From: Streptomyces sp. NBC_00569
GTDB taxonomy: Bacteria; Actinomycetota; Actinomycetes; Streptomycetales; Streptomycetaceae
Assembly (NCBI RefSeq): GCF_036345255.1
Contig: NZ_CP107783.1
Location: forward strand, 4,141,501 to 4,205,500
DNA length: 64,000 nucleotides
Reading direction: 5' to 3'
This document shows, piece by piece, positions 54,561 through 63,172 of this stretch; position 1 is the stretch's first letter, and each line of letters opens with the position of its first letter. Made by a program: the position numbers and the translations under genes. The notes under the pieces were generated by a model. That model ran no database searches, was not told the origin of the DNA, and saw only the letters and a program-made list of their open reading frames with translations.

Positions 54561-56837
54561 TCAGCCGGTCAGGCCGCGTGGCTTGTTGCTGCCCGAGTCG
54601 GCCGGGTCCTCCGGGACGCCGAAGGTCGGCGACGACGGGGCGGTCGGGGGCGTGACGCCGCCTGACGGGTCGTCGGTCGGCGGGGTGGACTCGGGGGTCG
54701 ACTCCGGGGCACTCGGAGTGTCCTCTGGGGTGGACTCCGGGGCGCTCGGGGTGTCCTCGGGGGTGGACTCCGGGGCACTCGGGGTGTCCTGCGGGGTGGA
54801 CGGCACCTCGACGGCCGCACCCATGTCGGTGTCGAGGTCGAACTCGGCCGTGGGGCTGGTCGAGTTGAAGGTGTACTGGGCCCAGATACGGGCCGGGAAG
54901 CTGCCGCCGTCGACGCGGGGCAGACCGCCGGCGCCCTTCATCGAGACATGCGCGCCCGCCTCCGAGGTCTTCAGCGCACCCTCGCCGAACAGGCCCACCG
55001 AGGTGACCAGATCCGGCGTGTAGCCGGTGAACCAGGCCGACTTGTTGTCGTCGGAGGTACCGGTCTTGCCGGCCACCTTCTGACCGTCGCGGGCCGGGTT
55101 GTCGCGCACCGAGGTCTTCGCCGTACCGTCGTCGACCACGCCGGTCAGGACCGAGGTGACCGAGTCCGCGGCGCCTCGGCTGATCACCTGGTTGCCGATC
55201 GCGTCCGGCAGCGGGATGTCCTGGCCCTGCTTGGACACGGACTTCACGATCTGCGGAGTGACCTGCTTGCCATGGTTGTCGAGCGTCGCGTAGACACCGG
55301 CCATCTCCATTGGGCTCGCGCCCATGGTGCCCAGGGTCTGCGCCGGGTACGGCTTGAGGTCGGCGTCGTCCATGCCGAGCTTCTTTGCGGTCGCCATGAC
55401 CTGGTCCATGCCGACATCGACGCCCATCTGCGCGAAGACGGAGTTGATGGACTTGTTCATGGCGGTCTGCACGGTGACCGGGCCGTAGCTGTGGTCGTCC
55501 TCGTTCGGCGGGGCGAAGCCGACCTTCTGCCCATCGCTGACGACGGGCCGCCTGTTGGTGCCGTCGTAGATCGTGCTCGCCTTGATCGACTGCCCGTTCT
55601 GCGTCGTGGCGTTGTTCTCCAGGGCGGCCGCGAGGATCAGCGGCTTGAAGGTGGAGGCCGGCTGGTAGTCGGGGCGGGTCGCGTTGTTGACGTAGTGCTT
55701 GCTGAGCCCTTCACCGCCGTACAGCGCGAGGACCTTGCCGGTCTTCGGGTCGACCGAGGCGGCACCGGCCTGCACCCGGGAGTCGGCCTTCTTGCTCTTC
55801 GGGTTCAGGTTGTCGGTCAACTGCTGCCTGACCGACTTCTCCAGCTGCTTCTGCTTCTTGCGGTCGATGTTGAGGGTGACCGTGTAGCCGCCCGCGTCGA
55901 ACTGCGCCTCGGTGAGGTTCAGGTCCTTCATCACCTCGGCCTTGGCGGCGGTGTAGAGGTAGCCTTCCTGGCCCTCGAGCCCGGCGGCGGCCTTCGGCGC
56001 CTTCGGCTTGGGGAACGTCATGCCCTCGCGCTCGCTGGCGCTGAGCCAGTGCATGTCGACCATGTTGTCCAGGACGTAGTTCCAGCGCTCCTTGGCGAGC
56101 TTCTTGCCGGTGTCCGAGGCGATGCCCCAGTCGTACTGGTTCGGGGCCTGGAGGAGCGCAGCCAGATACGCGCCCTGCTCCACGTTCAGATCCTTGGCAT
56201 CGACGCCGTAGTAGGCCTGGGCGGCGGCCTGGATGCCCCACGAACTGCGGCCGTAGAAGCTGGTGTTGATGTAGCCCGCGAGGATGTCTTCCTTGGACTT
56301 CTTGCGGTCCACCTTCAGCGAGATGACCAGTTCCTTCAGCTTGCGCGTGACGGTCTGGTCCTGCGTGAGGTAGTAGTTCTTCACGTACTGCTGGGTGATC
56401 GTCGAACCACCCTGCTTGCCCTTGCCGGTGACCGTGTTGATCACGCCGCGGGCGGTGCCCTTCAGGTCGATGCCCTTGTCCTTGTAGAACGTCTTGTTCT
56501 CAGCGGCGACGAAGGTGTGCTGCACACCCGGGGGCACCTCGGAGAGATCGACGATCTCGCGGTTGACCTGGCCGACACGGGCCATGGTCTTGCCGTCGCT
56601 GTACTTGTAGACGTTGCTCTGCCGCATCGCGTCCGGGTTGCCCTCGGGCACGTCGATCACCAGGTACAGCACGATGAACGCGCCCATGCCGAGCAGGCAC
56701 AGGCCGAGGAACGTGCCGACGATCTTCTTCCAGGTGAAGAAGCGGCGTATACCCGTCCGCCGGGTGGACGAGCCCCCGCGCGCCGCCCGGCGCGCGCCGC
56801 CGCGCGTCCGTGCTCGTCTCTCGTCCGCTCGACCCAT
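54561..56837 (-). CDS. Class A penicillin-binding protein (transglycosylase/transpeptidase)
   Basis: 758 aa. A basic cytoplasmic N-terminus, a membrane anchor (about 38-61), then the GT51 glycosyltransferase domain with catalytic E113 in FVAAENKTFY and the GGSTITQQYVKN block. The transpeptidase has S395-TF-K398 (PASTFKPL), SIN at 463-465 and KTG at 591-593. It polymerises and cross-links peptidoglycan outside the membrane. The last 90 residues are a Pro/Ser/Thr/Glu-rich tail with three 11-residue repeats, probably a disordered wall-spanning segment. ATG 56837; ribosome site GGGAG is close (2-3 nt) and GCGGAG is 11-12 nt away. Confidence 0.92.
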   Translation of the reverse strand: MGRADERRARTRGGARRAARGGSSTRRTGIRRFFTWKKIVGTFLGLCLLGMGAFIVLYLVIDVPEGNPDAMRQSNVYKYSDGKTMARVGQVNREIVDLSEVPPGVQHTFVAAENKTFYKDKGIDLKGTARGVINTVTGKGKQGGSTITQQYVKNYYLTQDQTVTRKLKELVISLKVDRKKSKEDILAGYINTSFYGRSSWGIQAAAQAYYGVDAKDLNVEQGAYLAALLQAPNQYDWGIASDTGKKLAKERWNYVLDNMVDMHWLSASEREGMTFPKPKAPKAAAGLEGQEGYLYTAAKAEVMKDLNLTEAQFDAGGYTVTLNIDRKKQKQLEKSVRQQLTDNLNPKSKKADSRVQAGAASVDPKTGKVLALYGGEGLSKHYVNNATRPDYQPASTFKPLILAAALENNATTQNGQSIKASTIYDGTNRRPVVSDGQKVGFAPPNEDDHSYGPVTVQTAMNKSINSVFAQMGVDVGMDQVMATAKKLGMDDADLKPYPAQTLGTMGASPMEMAGVYATLDNHGKQVTPQIVKSVSKQGQDIPLPDAIGNQVISRGAADSVTSVLTGVVDDGTAKTSVRDNPARDGQKVAGKTGTSDDNKSAWFTGYTPDLVTSVGLFGEGALKTSEAGAHVSMKGAGGLPRVDGGSFPARIWAQYTFNSTSPTAEFDLDTDMGAAVEVPSTPQDTPSAPESTPEDTPSAPESTPEDTPSAPESTPESTPPTDDPSGGVTPPTAPSSPTFGVPEDPADSGSNKPRGLTG
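54697..54795 (-). repeat. 33-bp x3 tandem repeat in the PBP tail
   Basis: Three adjacent units (54697-54729, 54730-54762, 54763-54795) with few differences. They encode an 11-residue S/T-P-E-D-T-P-S-A-P-E repeat. Confidence 0.88.
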
Positions 56838-57041
56838 GGCTCCCGGTACTCCGCTTCTAGTCGCTGACACGTCCGCGCGCACAGTGCGCACTTCACACTC
56901 ATCGGTGCTGAATCAGCTCATGAAGCTAACACCGCACCTAAGGGCAAAAGACTGCCGATCCGGGCATTTCCGGACGTGACAATCAGCACCTGTCTCATGG
57001 GAACCGACGACCGAGAGGTGCAGATGGTTGCCGCACGCGAT

Positions 57042-57057
57042 AAAGTGATATCACTTT
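57042..57057. promoter_or_regulatory. Perfect 16-bp palindrome before the SPFH gene
   Basis: AAAGTGAT|ATCACTTT, 49 nt before the SPFH start. A/T-rich in a GC-rich setting and perfectly symmetrical, as expected for a dimeric repressor. The RHH protein encoded in the same operon is the obvious candidate ligand. Confidence 0.55.
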
Positions 57058-57105
57058 GCTAGACCTGGTTCGCGAGAACCGCCAGCTCACAGGACGGGGA
57101 CCCTC

Positions 57106-58035
57106 ATGTCCGAGACGGACACCACAGCCGACGTACCCGAGATGCCCAAGCCGCGCGTCAAGGAGGTCGTCGCCCACAGCATCGGCGGCGGGCTCGCCCT
57201 GCTGCTCGGCCTCATCGGGCTCATCGCGGGCGTCGCCCTCATCGCGGCCGGCGCTTCGCTGTCCTCGGCCGGCGCGAAGGCGGGGCTGATCGTCCTCGGC
57301 GTCGTGGTCGCGATAGCCGCGTTCTTCGCGATGTGCGGGCTGAACATGGTGGCGCCGGGCGAGGCCCGCGTCGTCCAGCTCTTCGGCCGCTACCGGGGCA
57401 CGATCCGCGAGGACGGCCTGCGCTGGGTGAACCCACTGACGTCCCGCACCAAGATCTCGACCCGCGTACGCAACCACGAGACGGCCGTCCTCAAGGTCAA
57501 CGACGCCTATGGCAACCCGATCGAGCTGGCCGCCGTCGTCGTGTGGCGCGTCGAGGACACGGCGCAGGCCACCTTCGAGGTGGACAACTTCCTGGAGTTC
57601 GTCGCCACGCAGACCGAGGCCGCCGTGCGGCACATCGCCATCGAGTACCCCTACGACGCGCACGACGAGGCCGGCCTCTCGCTGCGCGGCAACGCCGAGG
57701 AGATCACCGAGAAGCTCGCCGTCGAGCTCCACGCGCGCGTGGAGACCGCGGGCGTGCAGATCATCGAGTCCCGGTTCACGCACCTCGCGTACGCCCCCGA
57801 GATCGCCTCGGCCATGCTCCAGCGCCAGCAGGCGGGCGCCGTGGTCGCGGCGCGGCGGCTCATCGTGGACGGCGCGGTCGGCATGGTCGAGGACGCGCTC
57901 GCCCGGATCACGGAGCAGGACTTCGTGGCGCTCGACGAGGAGCGCAAGGCGGCCATGGTCAGCAATCTGCTCGTGGTCCTGTGCGGGGACCGCGCCGCCC
58001 AGCCGGTCCTGAACACGGGAACGCTCTACCAGTGA
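57106..58035 (+). CDS. SPFH/Band 7 (stomatin/prohibitin-like) membrane protein
   Basis: 309 aa. A 20-residue cytoplasmic start, two closely spaced membrane helices (about 27-50 and 55-78), then the SPFH domain (about 80-250; [22 protein letters not shown], then the [15 protein letters not shown] strand pair) and a helical C-terminus ([19 protein letters not shown]). Such proteins form oligomeric membrane scaffolds. GGGGA is 5 nt before ATG 57106. The stop overlaps the next start (GTGA), so SPFH and RHH proteins are made together. A perfect 16-bp palindrome lies upstream. Confidence 0.88.
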   Translation: MSETDTTADVPEMPKPRVKEVVAHSIGGGLALLLGLIGLIAGVALIAAGASLSSAGAKAGLIVLGVVVAIAAFFAMCGLNMVAPGEARVVQLFGRYRGTIREDGLRWVNPLTSRTKISTRVRNHETAVLKVNDAYGNPIELAAVVVWRVEDTAQATFEVDNFLEFVATQTEAAVRHIAIEYPYDAHDEAGLSLRGNAEEITEKLAVELHARVETAGVQIIESRFTHLAYAPEIASAMLQRQQAGAVVAARRLIVDGAVGMVEDALARITEQDFVALDEERKAAMVSNLLVVLCGDRAAQPVLNTGTLYQ

Positions 58036-58313
58036 GCCCCTCCGACGAGGCGCACGAGGGGCACGAGGAGCCACCTCAGGGGCCCGCACGCCGGTCGCGG
58101 CCGCAGCGCAAGCAGGTACTGCTGCGGCTCGACCCGCTCGTGTACGACGCGCTCGCGCGGTGGGCCGGGGACGACCTGCGGTCGGCGAACGCGCAGATCG
58201 AGTTCCTGCTGCGGCGCGCTCTCGCGGAGGCCGGGCGGCTGCCCGGCTCGGCGGGACCGCTGCCGCGGCGGGGGCGGCCGCCCAAGGGACCCACGGGCGG
58301 CGACGCGGAGTGA
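58032..58313 (+). CDS. Ribbon-helix-helix (Arc-like) small protein
   Basis: 93 aa. The central 45 residues have an RHH pattern: strand KQVLLRLDPLVYDAL, then helix ARWAGDDLRSANAQIEFLLRRALAEA, with basic arms. The N-terminus is acidic, the C-terminus Arg/Pro/Gly-rich. GTG 58032 overlaps the SPFH stop by 4 nt. RHH proteins usually bind palindromes as dimers of dimers and often repress their own operon; the 16-bp palindrome at 57042-57057 fits. An antitoxin-like role with the SPFH partner is speculation. Followed by a 16-bp hairpin terminator. Confidence 0.78.
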   Translation: MSPSDEAHEGHEEPPQGPARRSRPQRKQVLLRLDPLVYDALARWAGDDLRSANAQIEFLLRRALAEAGRLPGSAGPLPRRGRPPKGPTGGDAE

Positions 58314-58345
58314 ACGGTCCGGGGCACACGCCCCGGACCGTTCAC
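58310..58345 (+). terminator. Terminator of the SPFH/RHH operon
   Basis: A perfect 16-bp inverted repeat (58310-58325 with 58330-58345), 4-nt loop, followed by GCTTT. The left arm overlaps the RHH stop codon. Confidence 0.9.
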
Positions 58346-58386
58346 GCTTTCCCCGAAGCCCTCCCGGAACCCCACCCCTGAGCGGC

Positions 58387-58416
58387 TATACACACGACGT
58401 ATACCCGCTATGTATA
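58387..58416 (+). promoter_or_regulatory. Two overlapping TATAC-N7-GTATA operators at the padR promoter
   Basis: TATAC (58387-58391), N7, GTATAC (58399-58404), N7, GTATA (58412-58416). The middle GTATAC serves both palindromes. The last half overlaps the -10 box, so binding would block transcription. PadR proteins commonly bind such A/T-rich dyads near their own promoters. Confidence 0.75.
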
Positions 58417-58418
58417 GT
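58413..58418 (+). promoter_or_regulatory. -10 box of the padR operon, leaderless
   Basis: TATAGT, 7 nt, then ATG 58426. TACACA 18 nt upstream (58389-58394) is a fair -35. Confidence 0.65.
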
Positions 58419-58425
58419 GGCCGGC

Positions 58426-58953
58426 ATGTCCATCGGTCACACCCTTCTGGGACTTCTCGAGGCCGGCCCACGGCACGGCTACGACCTCAAGCGCACCTTC
58501 GACGCCACCTTCGGGCACGACAAGCCGCTGCACTACGGACAGGTCTACTCGACCATGTCCCGGCTCCTGAAGAACGGCCTGGTCGAGGTCGACGGGATCG
58601 AGGCCGGCGGCGGCCCGGAACGCAAGCGCTACGCCATCACCGACGCCGGCGTCACCGATGTCCAGCGCTGGCTCGCCACCCCCGAGGCACCCGAGCCGTA
58701 CCTCCATTCCGTCCTCTACACCAAGGTCGTTCTCGCGCTGCTCACCGAGCGCGACGCCGCCACGGTCCTGGACACCCAGCGCGCCGAGCACCTGCGCATG
58801 ATGCGCATCCTCACCGACCGCAAGCGCAAGGGCGACCTCGCCGACCAGCTCATCTGCGACCACGCCCTGTTCCACCTCGAAGCGGACCTGCGCTGGCTCG
58901 AACTCACCGCCGCCCGCCTGGACAAGCTCGCCGCGGAGGTGCGCAAGCCATGA
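58426..58953 (+). CDS. PadR-family transcriptional repressor
   Basis: 175 aa. Winged helix-turn-helix at the N-terminus (MSIGHTLLGLLEAGPRHGYD, then HYGQVYSTMSRLLKNGLVE) and a C-terminal helical dimerisation region (about 100-170). PadR repressors sense phenolics or toxic compounds and often govern ABC or MFS exporters. ATG 58426 has no ribosome site but TATAGT 7 nt upstream; a GTG at 58417 is in frame but lies on the promoter. The stop overlaps the ABC ATPase start (ATGA), so repressor and exporter form one autoregulated operon. Confidence 0.92.
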   Translation: MSIGHTLLGLLEAGPRHGYDLKRTFDATFGHDKPLHYGQVYSTMSRLLKNGLVEVDGIEAGGGPERKRYAITDAGVTDVQRWLATPEAPEPYLHSVLYTKVVLALLTERDAATVLDTQRAEHLRMMRILTDRKRKGDLADQLICDHALFHLEADLRWLELTAARLDKLAAEVRKP

Positions 58954-59636
58954 CCCCCGCCGGCTCCCTCCTGACCGCCCACGGTCTGCACAAGACGTAC
59001 GGCGCCACCAAGGCACTCGACGGCGCCGAGTTCTCCGTCCACCCCGGCGAGGTCGTCGCCGTCATGGGCCCCTCCGGCTCCGGCAAATCGACCCTCCTGC
59101 ACTGCCTCGCCGGCATCGTCACGCCCGACGAAGGCACCATCACCTACGCGGGACAGAACCTCGCCACCCTGTCCGACGCCGCCCGCAGCTCCCTGCGCCG
59201 CAGCGACTTCGGCTTCGTCTTCCAGTTCGGCCAGCTCGTCCCCGAACTCACCTGCCTGGAGAACGTCGCCCTGCCCCTGCGCCTCAACGGCGCCAAGCGC
59301 AAGGCCGCCGAGGCCACCGCCCGTGCCTGGATGGAGCGCCTGGAGGTCGACGACCTCACCGGCCAGCGCCCCGGCGAGGTCTCCGGCGGACAGGGCCAGC
59401 GCGTCGCCGTCGCCCGTGCCCTGGCCACCGGCCCCCGCGTCCTGTTCGCCGACGAACCCACCGGCGCCCTGGACTCCCTCAACGGCGAGCGCGTCATGGA
59501 GCTGCTCACCGAAGCCGCCCGCTCGACCCACGCCGCCGTCGTCCTCGTCACCCACGAGGCCCGCGTCGCCGCCTACTCGGACCGCGAGATCATCGTCCGC
59601 GACGGCAGGTCCCGCGACATGGAGCGCATCGCATGA
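58950..59636 (+). CDS. ABC exporter ATPase, MacB/LolD type
   Basis: 228 aa. Walker A GPSGSGKS at 40-47, Q-loop FQFGQL, signature VSGGQGQR, Walker B VLFADEPTGALD and H-loop VTHE are all present. The 3.A.1.122-type sequence (LLHCLAGIVTPDEGTITY, then FGFVFQFGQLVPELTCLENV) pairs with FtsX-like permeases. GGAGG is 10 nt before ATG 58950, which overlaps the padR stop; its own stop overlaps the permease start. Likely an efflux system for a toxic compound or peptide antibiotic, judged only by family and PadR link. Confidence 0.93.
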   Translation: MTPAGSLLTAHGLHKTYGATKALDGAEFSVHPGEVVAVMGPSGSGKSTLLHCLAGIVTPDEGTITYAGQNLATLSDAARSSLRRSDFGFVFQFGQLVPELTCLENVALPLRLNGAKRKAAEATARAWMERLEVDDLTGQRPGEVSGGQGQRVAVARALATGPRVLFADEPTGALDSLNGERVMELLTEAARSTHAAVVLVTHEARVAAYSDREIIVRDGRSRDMERIA

Positions 59637-62038
59637 GCGTGACGCGTACGAAGCCGCAGCCCGCGCCCGCGGACACGGCGGAGGCCTCCGCGCCCACCGG
59701 CGCGCGTGCCTGGATCCGCGATCTGGGCATGGGCATGCGCTTCGCGGCCGGCGGCGGGCGCGAGGGCTGGGTCCGCACGATCCTCACCGCCGTCGGTGTG
59801 GGCCTCGGCGTCGCGCTGCTGCTGGGCGCCGCGTCCGTGCCGTACCTGACCGACCACCGCAGCGACCGCTCCTCGGCGCGTGAGGCCGCGGACCGGATGA
59901 CCCTCGCGGGCAAGATCAAACGGTCGGACACGACCGTGCTGATGCGGGACACGTTCACGACGTTCCGCGACCGCTCACTGGAGGGCAGGTTCGTACGGGC
60001 CGAAGGCGGCCGGCCCGTCCTGCCGCCGGGCCTCGGCACGCTGCCCGGTGACCACGAGATGGTGGTCTCACCCGCGCTGCGCGACCTCCTGGACGACCCC
60101 GGCGCGAGGCTCCTCAAGGAGCGCTTCCGCGACTACCGCGTCACGGGAACGATCGCCGACGCCGGCCTGGTCTCCCCCCAGGAGCTCTTCTACTACGCGG
60201 GATCCGGCACCCTCACGACCCACGACGGCGCCTACCGGGCGGCGAGGTTCGGCTACGACATGTCGGAGCCGCTGAACGCGCTCCTGATGGTGCTCGTCGT
60301 ACTGATCTGCGTCGTACTGCTCACGCCCGTGGCCGTCTTCATCGGTACGGCGGTGCGGTTCGGCGGCGACCGGCGCGACCGGCGTCTGGCCGCGCTGCGC
60401 CTGGTCGGCGCGGACGCCAGGGCGGTACGGCGGATCGCGGCGGGCGAGTCCCTGTTCGGGGCGCTGCTCGGCCTGGCCGTCGGCACCGTGTTCTTCCTCG
60501 CCATCCGTCAACTGGTCGCCGTCGTCGACCTCGACAAGGTCAGCGCGTTCCCGTCGGACCTGCGGCCGGTGCCGGTGCTCGCCGCGCTGATCGTCGTGGC
60601 CGTGCCGCTCTCGGCGGTCCTGGTCACCGTCTTCTCGCTGCGCTCGGTGGCCATCGAGCCGCTCGGTGTCGTGCGCGGCGGCGCGCCCCGCAGGCGGCGT
60701 CTGTGGTGGCGACTGCTCCTGCCCGTCGCGGGCATCGGGATCCTGCTGGCCATCGGCCGGGTCAGCAGTACCGACCAGGACATCAACGTGTACGCCATCG
60801 CCACCGGCGCGACCCTGGCCCTGGTCGGCCTGAGCACGCTGCTTCCCTGGCTGCTCGAATCGGTCGTGGCCCGGCTGCGCGGCGGCCCGGTGCCGTGGCA
60901 ACTGGCCACGCGACGGCTCCAGTTGAGCAGCGGCACCGCGGCCCGCGCGGTCAGCGGCATCACCATCGCGGTGGCCGGCGCGGTCGCCCTGCAGATGATG
61001 TTCGCGTCGATGCACGACGACTTCAACCGGGTCACGGGCCAGGACCCGCACCGCGCCCAGCTGACCGTGAACTCCCAGGTCGGCGACGGCAGGCTCGCAC
61101 AGCGGATGATCGACGAGTTCCGCCACACGAAGGGCGTCAAGAGCGTCATCGGCACCGTGTCGACGTACGCCACGCGCCCCGGCCCGGTCGCGGAGGGCGA
61201 CATCCCGCCCACGACGACGATCAGCGTCGGCACCTGCGCGACCCTGCGCGAGCTGGCCCGCGTCGGCAGCTGCCACGACGGCGACACGTTCGTCTCGCAC
61301 ACCGGGGACCGGAAGATGAACGACTGGGTCGACGAGTCGGCACGCCCCGGCAAGCCCGTCGACGTCGGGCCCGGCGACGGCAGCAAGGCGGGCCAGGAAC
61401 TGTGGACGCTGCCCGCGGGCACCCGCACCGTCCAGGCGCGGCCCAGCCCGACGGGCGACAAGGTCGACGGCATCCTCGCCACTCCCGGCGCGATCGACAT
61501 CGCGAAGCTGACCGAGGCCACGACCACCGCCATGGTGCAGATCGACCCGAAGGTGCCGGACGCCGAGGAGTACGCGCGCAACACCGCGGCCCACATCGAT
61601 CCGCTGCTCGACGTGATGTCGATCAAGGCCGTCAACCGCGACAAGCAGTACGCGAGCATCGCGAGGGGGCTGCAGATCGGCGCGGCCGCGACGATGGCCC
61701 TGATCGCGGCGTCCATGCTGGTCTCCACGCTGGAGCAACTGCGGGAGCGCAAGCGGCTGTTGGCGGCTCTGACCGCGTTCGGCACACGGCGCCGCTCGAT
61801 GGCCTGGTCGATCCTGTGGCAGACGGCGATCCCGGTCGCCCTCGGACTCGGCCTGGCGGTCGGCGGCGGGCTCGGCCTGGGCTACGTCATGACCCGCATG
61901 ATCGACAAGCAGGTCACCGACTGGTGGGCGTTCGCGCCCCTGACGGCCGGCGGCGCCGCGCTCATCGTGGTGGTGACGCTCCTCAGCCTGCCGCCGCTGT
62001 GGCGCATGATGCGGCCGGACGGTCTGCGCACCGAATGA
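59633..62038 (+). CDS. FtsX-like ABC permease (exporter)
   Basis: 801 aa, membrane protein. One N-terminal helix (about 50-70), an extracytoplasmic domain, a three-helix FtsX unit (about 220-345), two central helices (about 360-410), another extracytoplasmic domain (about 440-670) and a last three-helix FtsX unit (about 680-790). This double-FtsX layout is typical of BceB/actinobacterial permeases paired with a single ATPase. ATG 59633 overlaps the ATPase stop by 4 nt. Convergent with oxyR; a 13-bp hairpin spans the end. Confidence 0.88.
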   Translation: MSVTRTKPQPAPADTAEASAPTGARAWIRDLGMGMRFAAGGGREGWVRTILTAVGVGLGVALLLGAASVPYLTDHRSDRSSAREAADRMTLAGKIKRSDTTVLMRDTFTTFRDRSLEGRFVRAEGGRPVLPPGLGTLPGDHEMVVSPALRDLLDDPGARLLKERFRDYRVTGTIADAGLVSPQELFYYAGSGTLTTHDGAYRAARFGYDMSEPLNALLMVLVVLICVVLLTPVAVFIGTAVRFGGDRRDRRLAALRLVGADARAVRRIAAGESLFGALLGLAVGTVFFLAIRQLVAVVDLDKVSAFPSDLRPVPVLAALIVVAVPLSAVLVTVFSLRSVAIEPLGVVRGGAPRRRRLWWRLLLPVAGIGILLAIGRVSSTDQDINVYAIATGATLALVGLSTLLPWLLESVVARLRGGPVPWQLATRRLQLSSGTAARAVSGITIAVAGAVALQMMFASMHDDFNRVTGQDPHRAQLTVNSQVGDGRLAQRMIDEFRHTKGVKSVIGTVSTYATRPGPVAEGDIPPTTTISVGTCATLRELARVGSCHDGDTFVSHTGDRKMNDWVDESARPGKPVDVGPGDGSKAGQELWTLPAGTRTVQARPSPTGDKVDGILATPGAIDIAKLTEATTTAMVQIDPKVPDAEEYARNTAAHIDPLLDVMSIKAVNRDKQYASIARGLQIGAAATMALIAASMLVSTLEQLRERKRLLAALTAFGTRRRSMAWSILWQTAIPVALGLGLAVGGGLGLGYVMTRMIDKQVTDWWAFAPLTAGGAALIVVVTLLSLPPLWRMMRPDGLRTE

Positions 62039-62044
62039 CACGCC

Positions 62045-62096
62045 CTGCCGGTACGGGAGTTGTCGCGCCCCGCAATCACAGCACCCGTACCGGCAG
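62045..62096. terminator. Inverted repeat at the convergent ends of the exporter and oxyR genes
   Basis: Arms 62045-62057 and 62084-62096 are a perfect 13-bp repeat with a 26-nt loop. The right arm is inside the last oxyR codons, so it can serve only as the exporter terminator or limit both transcripts. Confidence 0.45.
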
Positions 62097-63011
62097 CGAC
62101 CGCACCGCCTCGCGCAGGGCCGCGGCCAGCTCCTCGTACTCGGCGCTGCGCGCGGCGCCCGTCCGCATGGCGAGGGCGATGCGGCGGGTCGGCGCCGGGT
62201 CCTCGAAGAACCCGGTGAGCAACTGGCTGCTGCGGCTGGTCTCCACGGCGAGCGCGGTGCGCGGAAGCAGCGTCACACCGAGCCCGCCCGCGACGAGCTG
62301 GACCAGCGTGGACAGGCCGGCGGCCGTCGTGGTCACCGGGGCGTCCGCGCGGCCGGCCTCACGGCAGATGTCGAGCGCCTGGTCGCGCAGGCAGTGCCCC
62401 TCGTCGAGCAGCAGGAGCCGCAGCTCACGCAGCGCTTCGCGCGGGATGCCCTCCCGGCCCCCGAGCCAGTGGTCGAGCGGCGTGACGAGCACGAAGTCCT
62501 CGTCGAACAGGGGCAGTTCGCTGACGCCGGGCATCCCCAGCGGCACGGCCAGCAGCAGCAGATCGAGGCGCCCGGCCGCGAGCCCTTCCAGCAGCGACGA
62601 CGTCTGCTCCTCGTGGACCTGGAGGTCCAGGTCCGGGTACTTCTCGTGGACGAGGCGCAGGACCGCCGGCAGGAGGTAGGGCGCCACGGTGGGGATCACG
62701 CCGAGCCGGAGCGCTCCCGTGAACGGCGCCCGCACCGCCTCGGCCTCCTCCATCAGCGCGCCCACCTCGTCGAGCACGGCCTTCGCGCGCACCGCGAGCC
62801 GCTCACCCGCGGGTGAGAGCAGCACCTTGCGGGTCGTGCGTTCGAGCAGGGTCACGCCGAGGGACTCCTCCAGGGCGGACACGGCGCCGGAGAGCGCGGG
62901 CTGGCTCATACCGATCGCGGCGGCCGCGTCCCGGAAGTGCAGATGTTCCGCGACGGCGGCGAAGGCGCGCAGCTGCGCGAGGCTCGGCTGTCGCCGCTTG
63001 ATGCCGGCCAC
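62076..63011 (-). CDS. oxyR: Peroxide-sensing LysR-type regulator OxyR
   Basis: 311 aa. N-terminal LysR helix-turn-helix (about 8-66; LAQLRAFAAVAEHLHFRDAA) and a substrate-binding-like sensor domain. The redox pair is C207 and C216 in EGHCLRDQALDIC, the same 9-residue spacing as E. coli C199/C208. When oxidised it activates peroxide defence. I use GTG 63011, with GGGGAG 5-6 nt upstream; GTG 63017 is closer to that site than usual. Divergent from ahpC, and a T-N11-A dyad lies between them. Confidence 0.94.
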   Translation of the reverse strand: MAGIKRRQPSLAQLRAFAAVAEHLHFRDAAAAIGMSQPALSGAVSALEESLGVTLLERTTRKVLLSPAGERLAVRAKAVLDEVGALMEEAEAVRAPFTGALRLGVIPTVAPYLLPAVLRLVHEKYPDLDLQVHEEQTSSLLEGLAAGRLDLLLLAVPLGMPGVSELPLFDEDFVLVTPLDHWLGGREGIPREALRELRLLLLDEGHCLRDQALDICREAGRADAPVTTTAAGLSTLVQLVAGGLGVTLLPRTALAVETSRSSQLLTGFFEDPAPTRRIALAMRTGAARSAEYEELAAALREAVRSLPVRVL

Positions 63012-63037
63012 GGTCACTCCCCTTTACCTACGGCTAC

Positions 63038-63056
63038 TGATAGCCGGTTCCGATCA
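63038..63056. promoter_or_regulatory. LysR-type box in the oxyR-ahpC intergenic region
   Basis: TGAT-N11-ATCA, the T-N11-A form bound by LysR regulators. It is 24 nt upstream of CATAAT (63080-63085), so it could activate ahpC and repress oxyR. Confidence 0.6.
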
Positions 63057-63079
63057 ACACGACCGAGTCTAGCTATTTC

Positions 63080-63085
63080 CATAAT
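63080..63085 (+). promoter_or_regulatory. Putative -10 box of ahpC
   Basis: CATAAT. The -35 region would fall next to the LysR box, fitting activation. A start near 63092 would give a leader of about 80 nt. Confidence 0.45.
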
Positions 63086-63172
63086 CAATGCACCCTGTGC
63101 CACGATCGTGACCAGTCCAACCCCCTTGGAAAGCCCTCAAAAAGGGCCCATCCATGCTGCAAGGAGTAGTGC

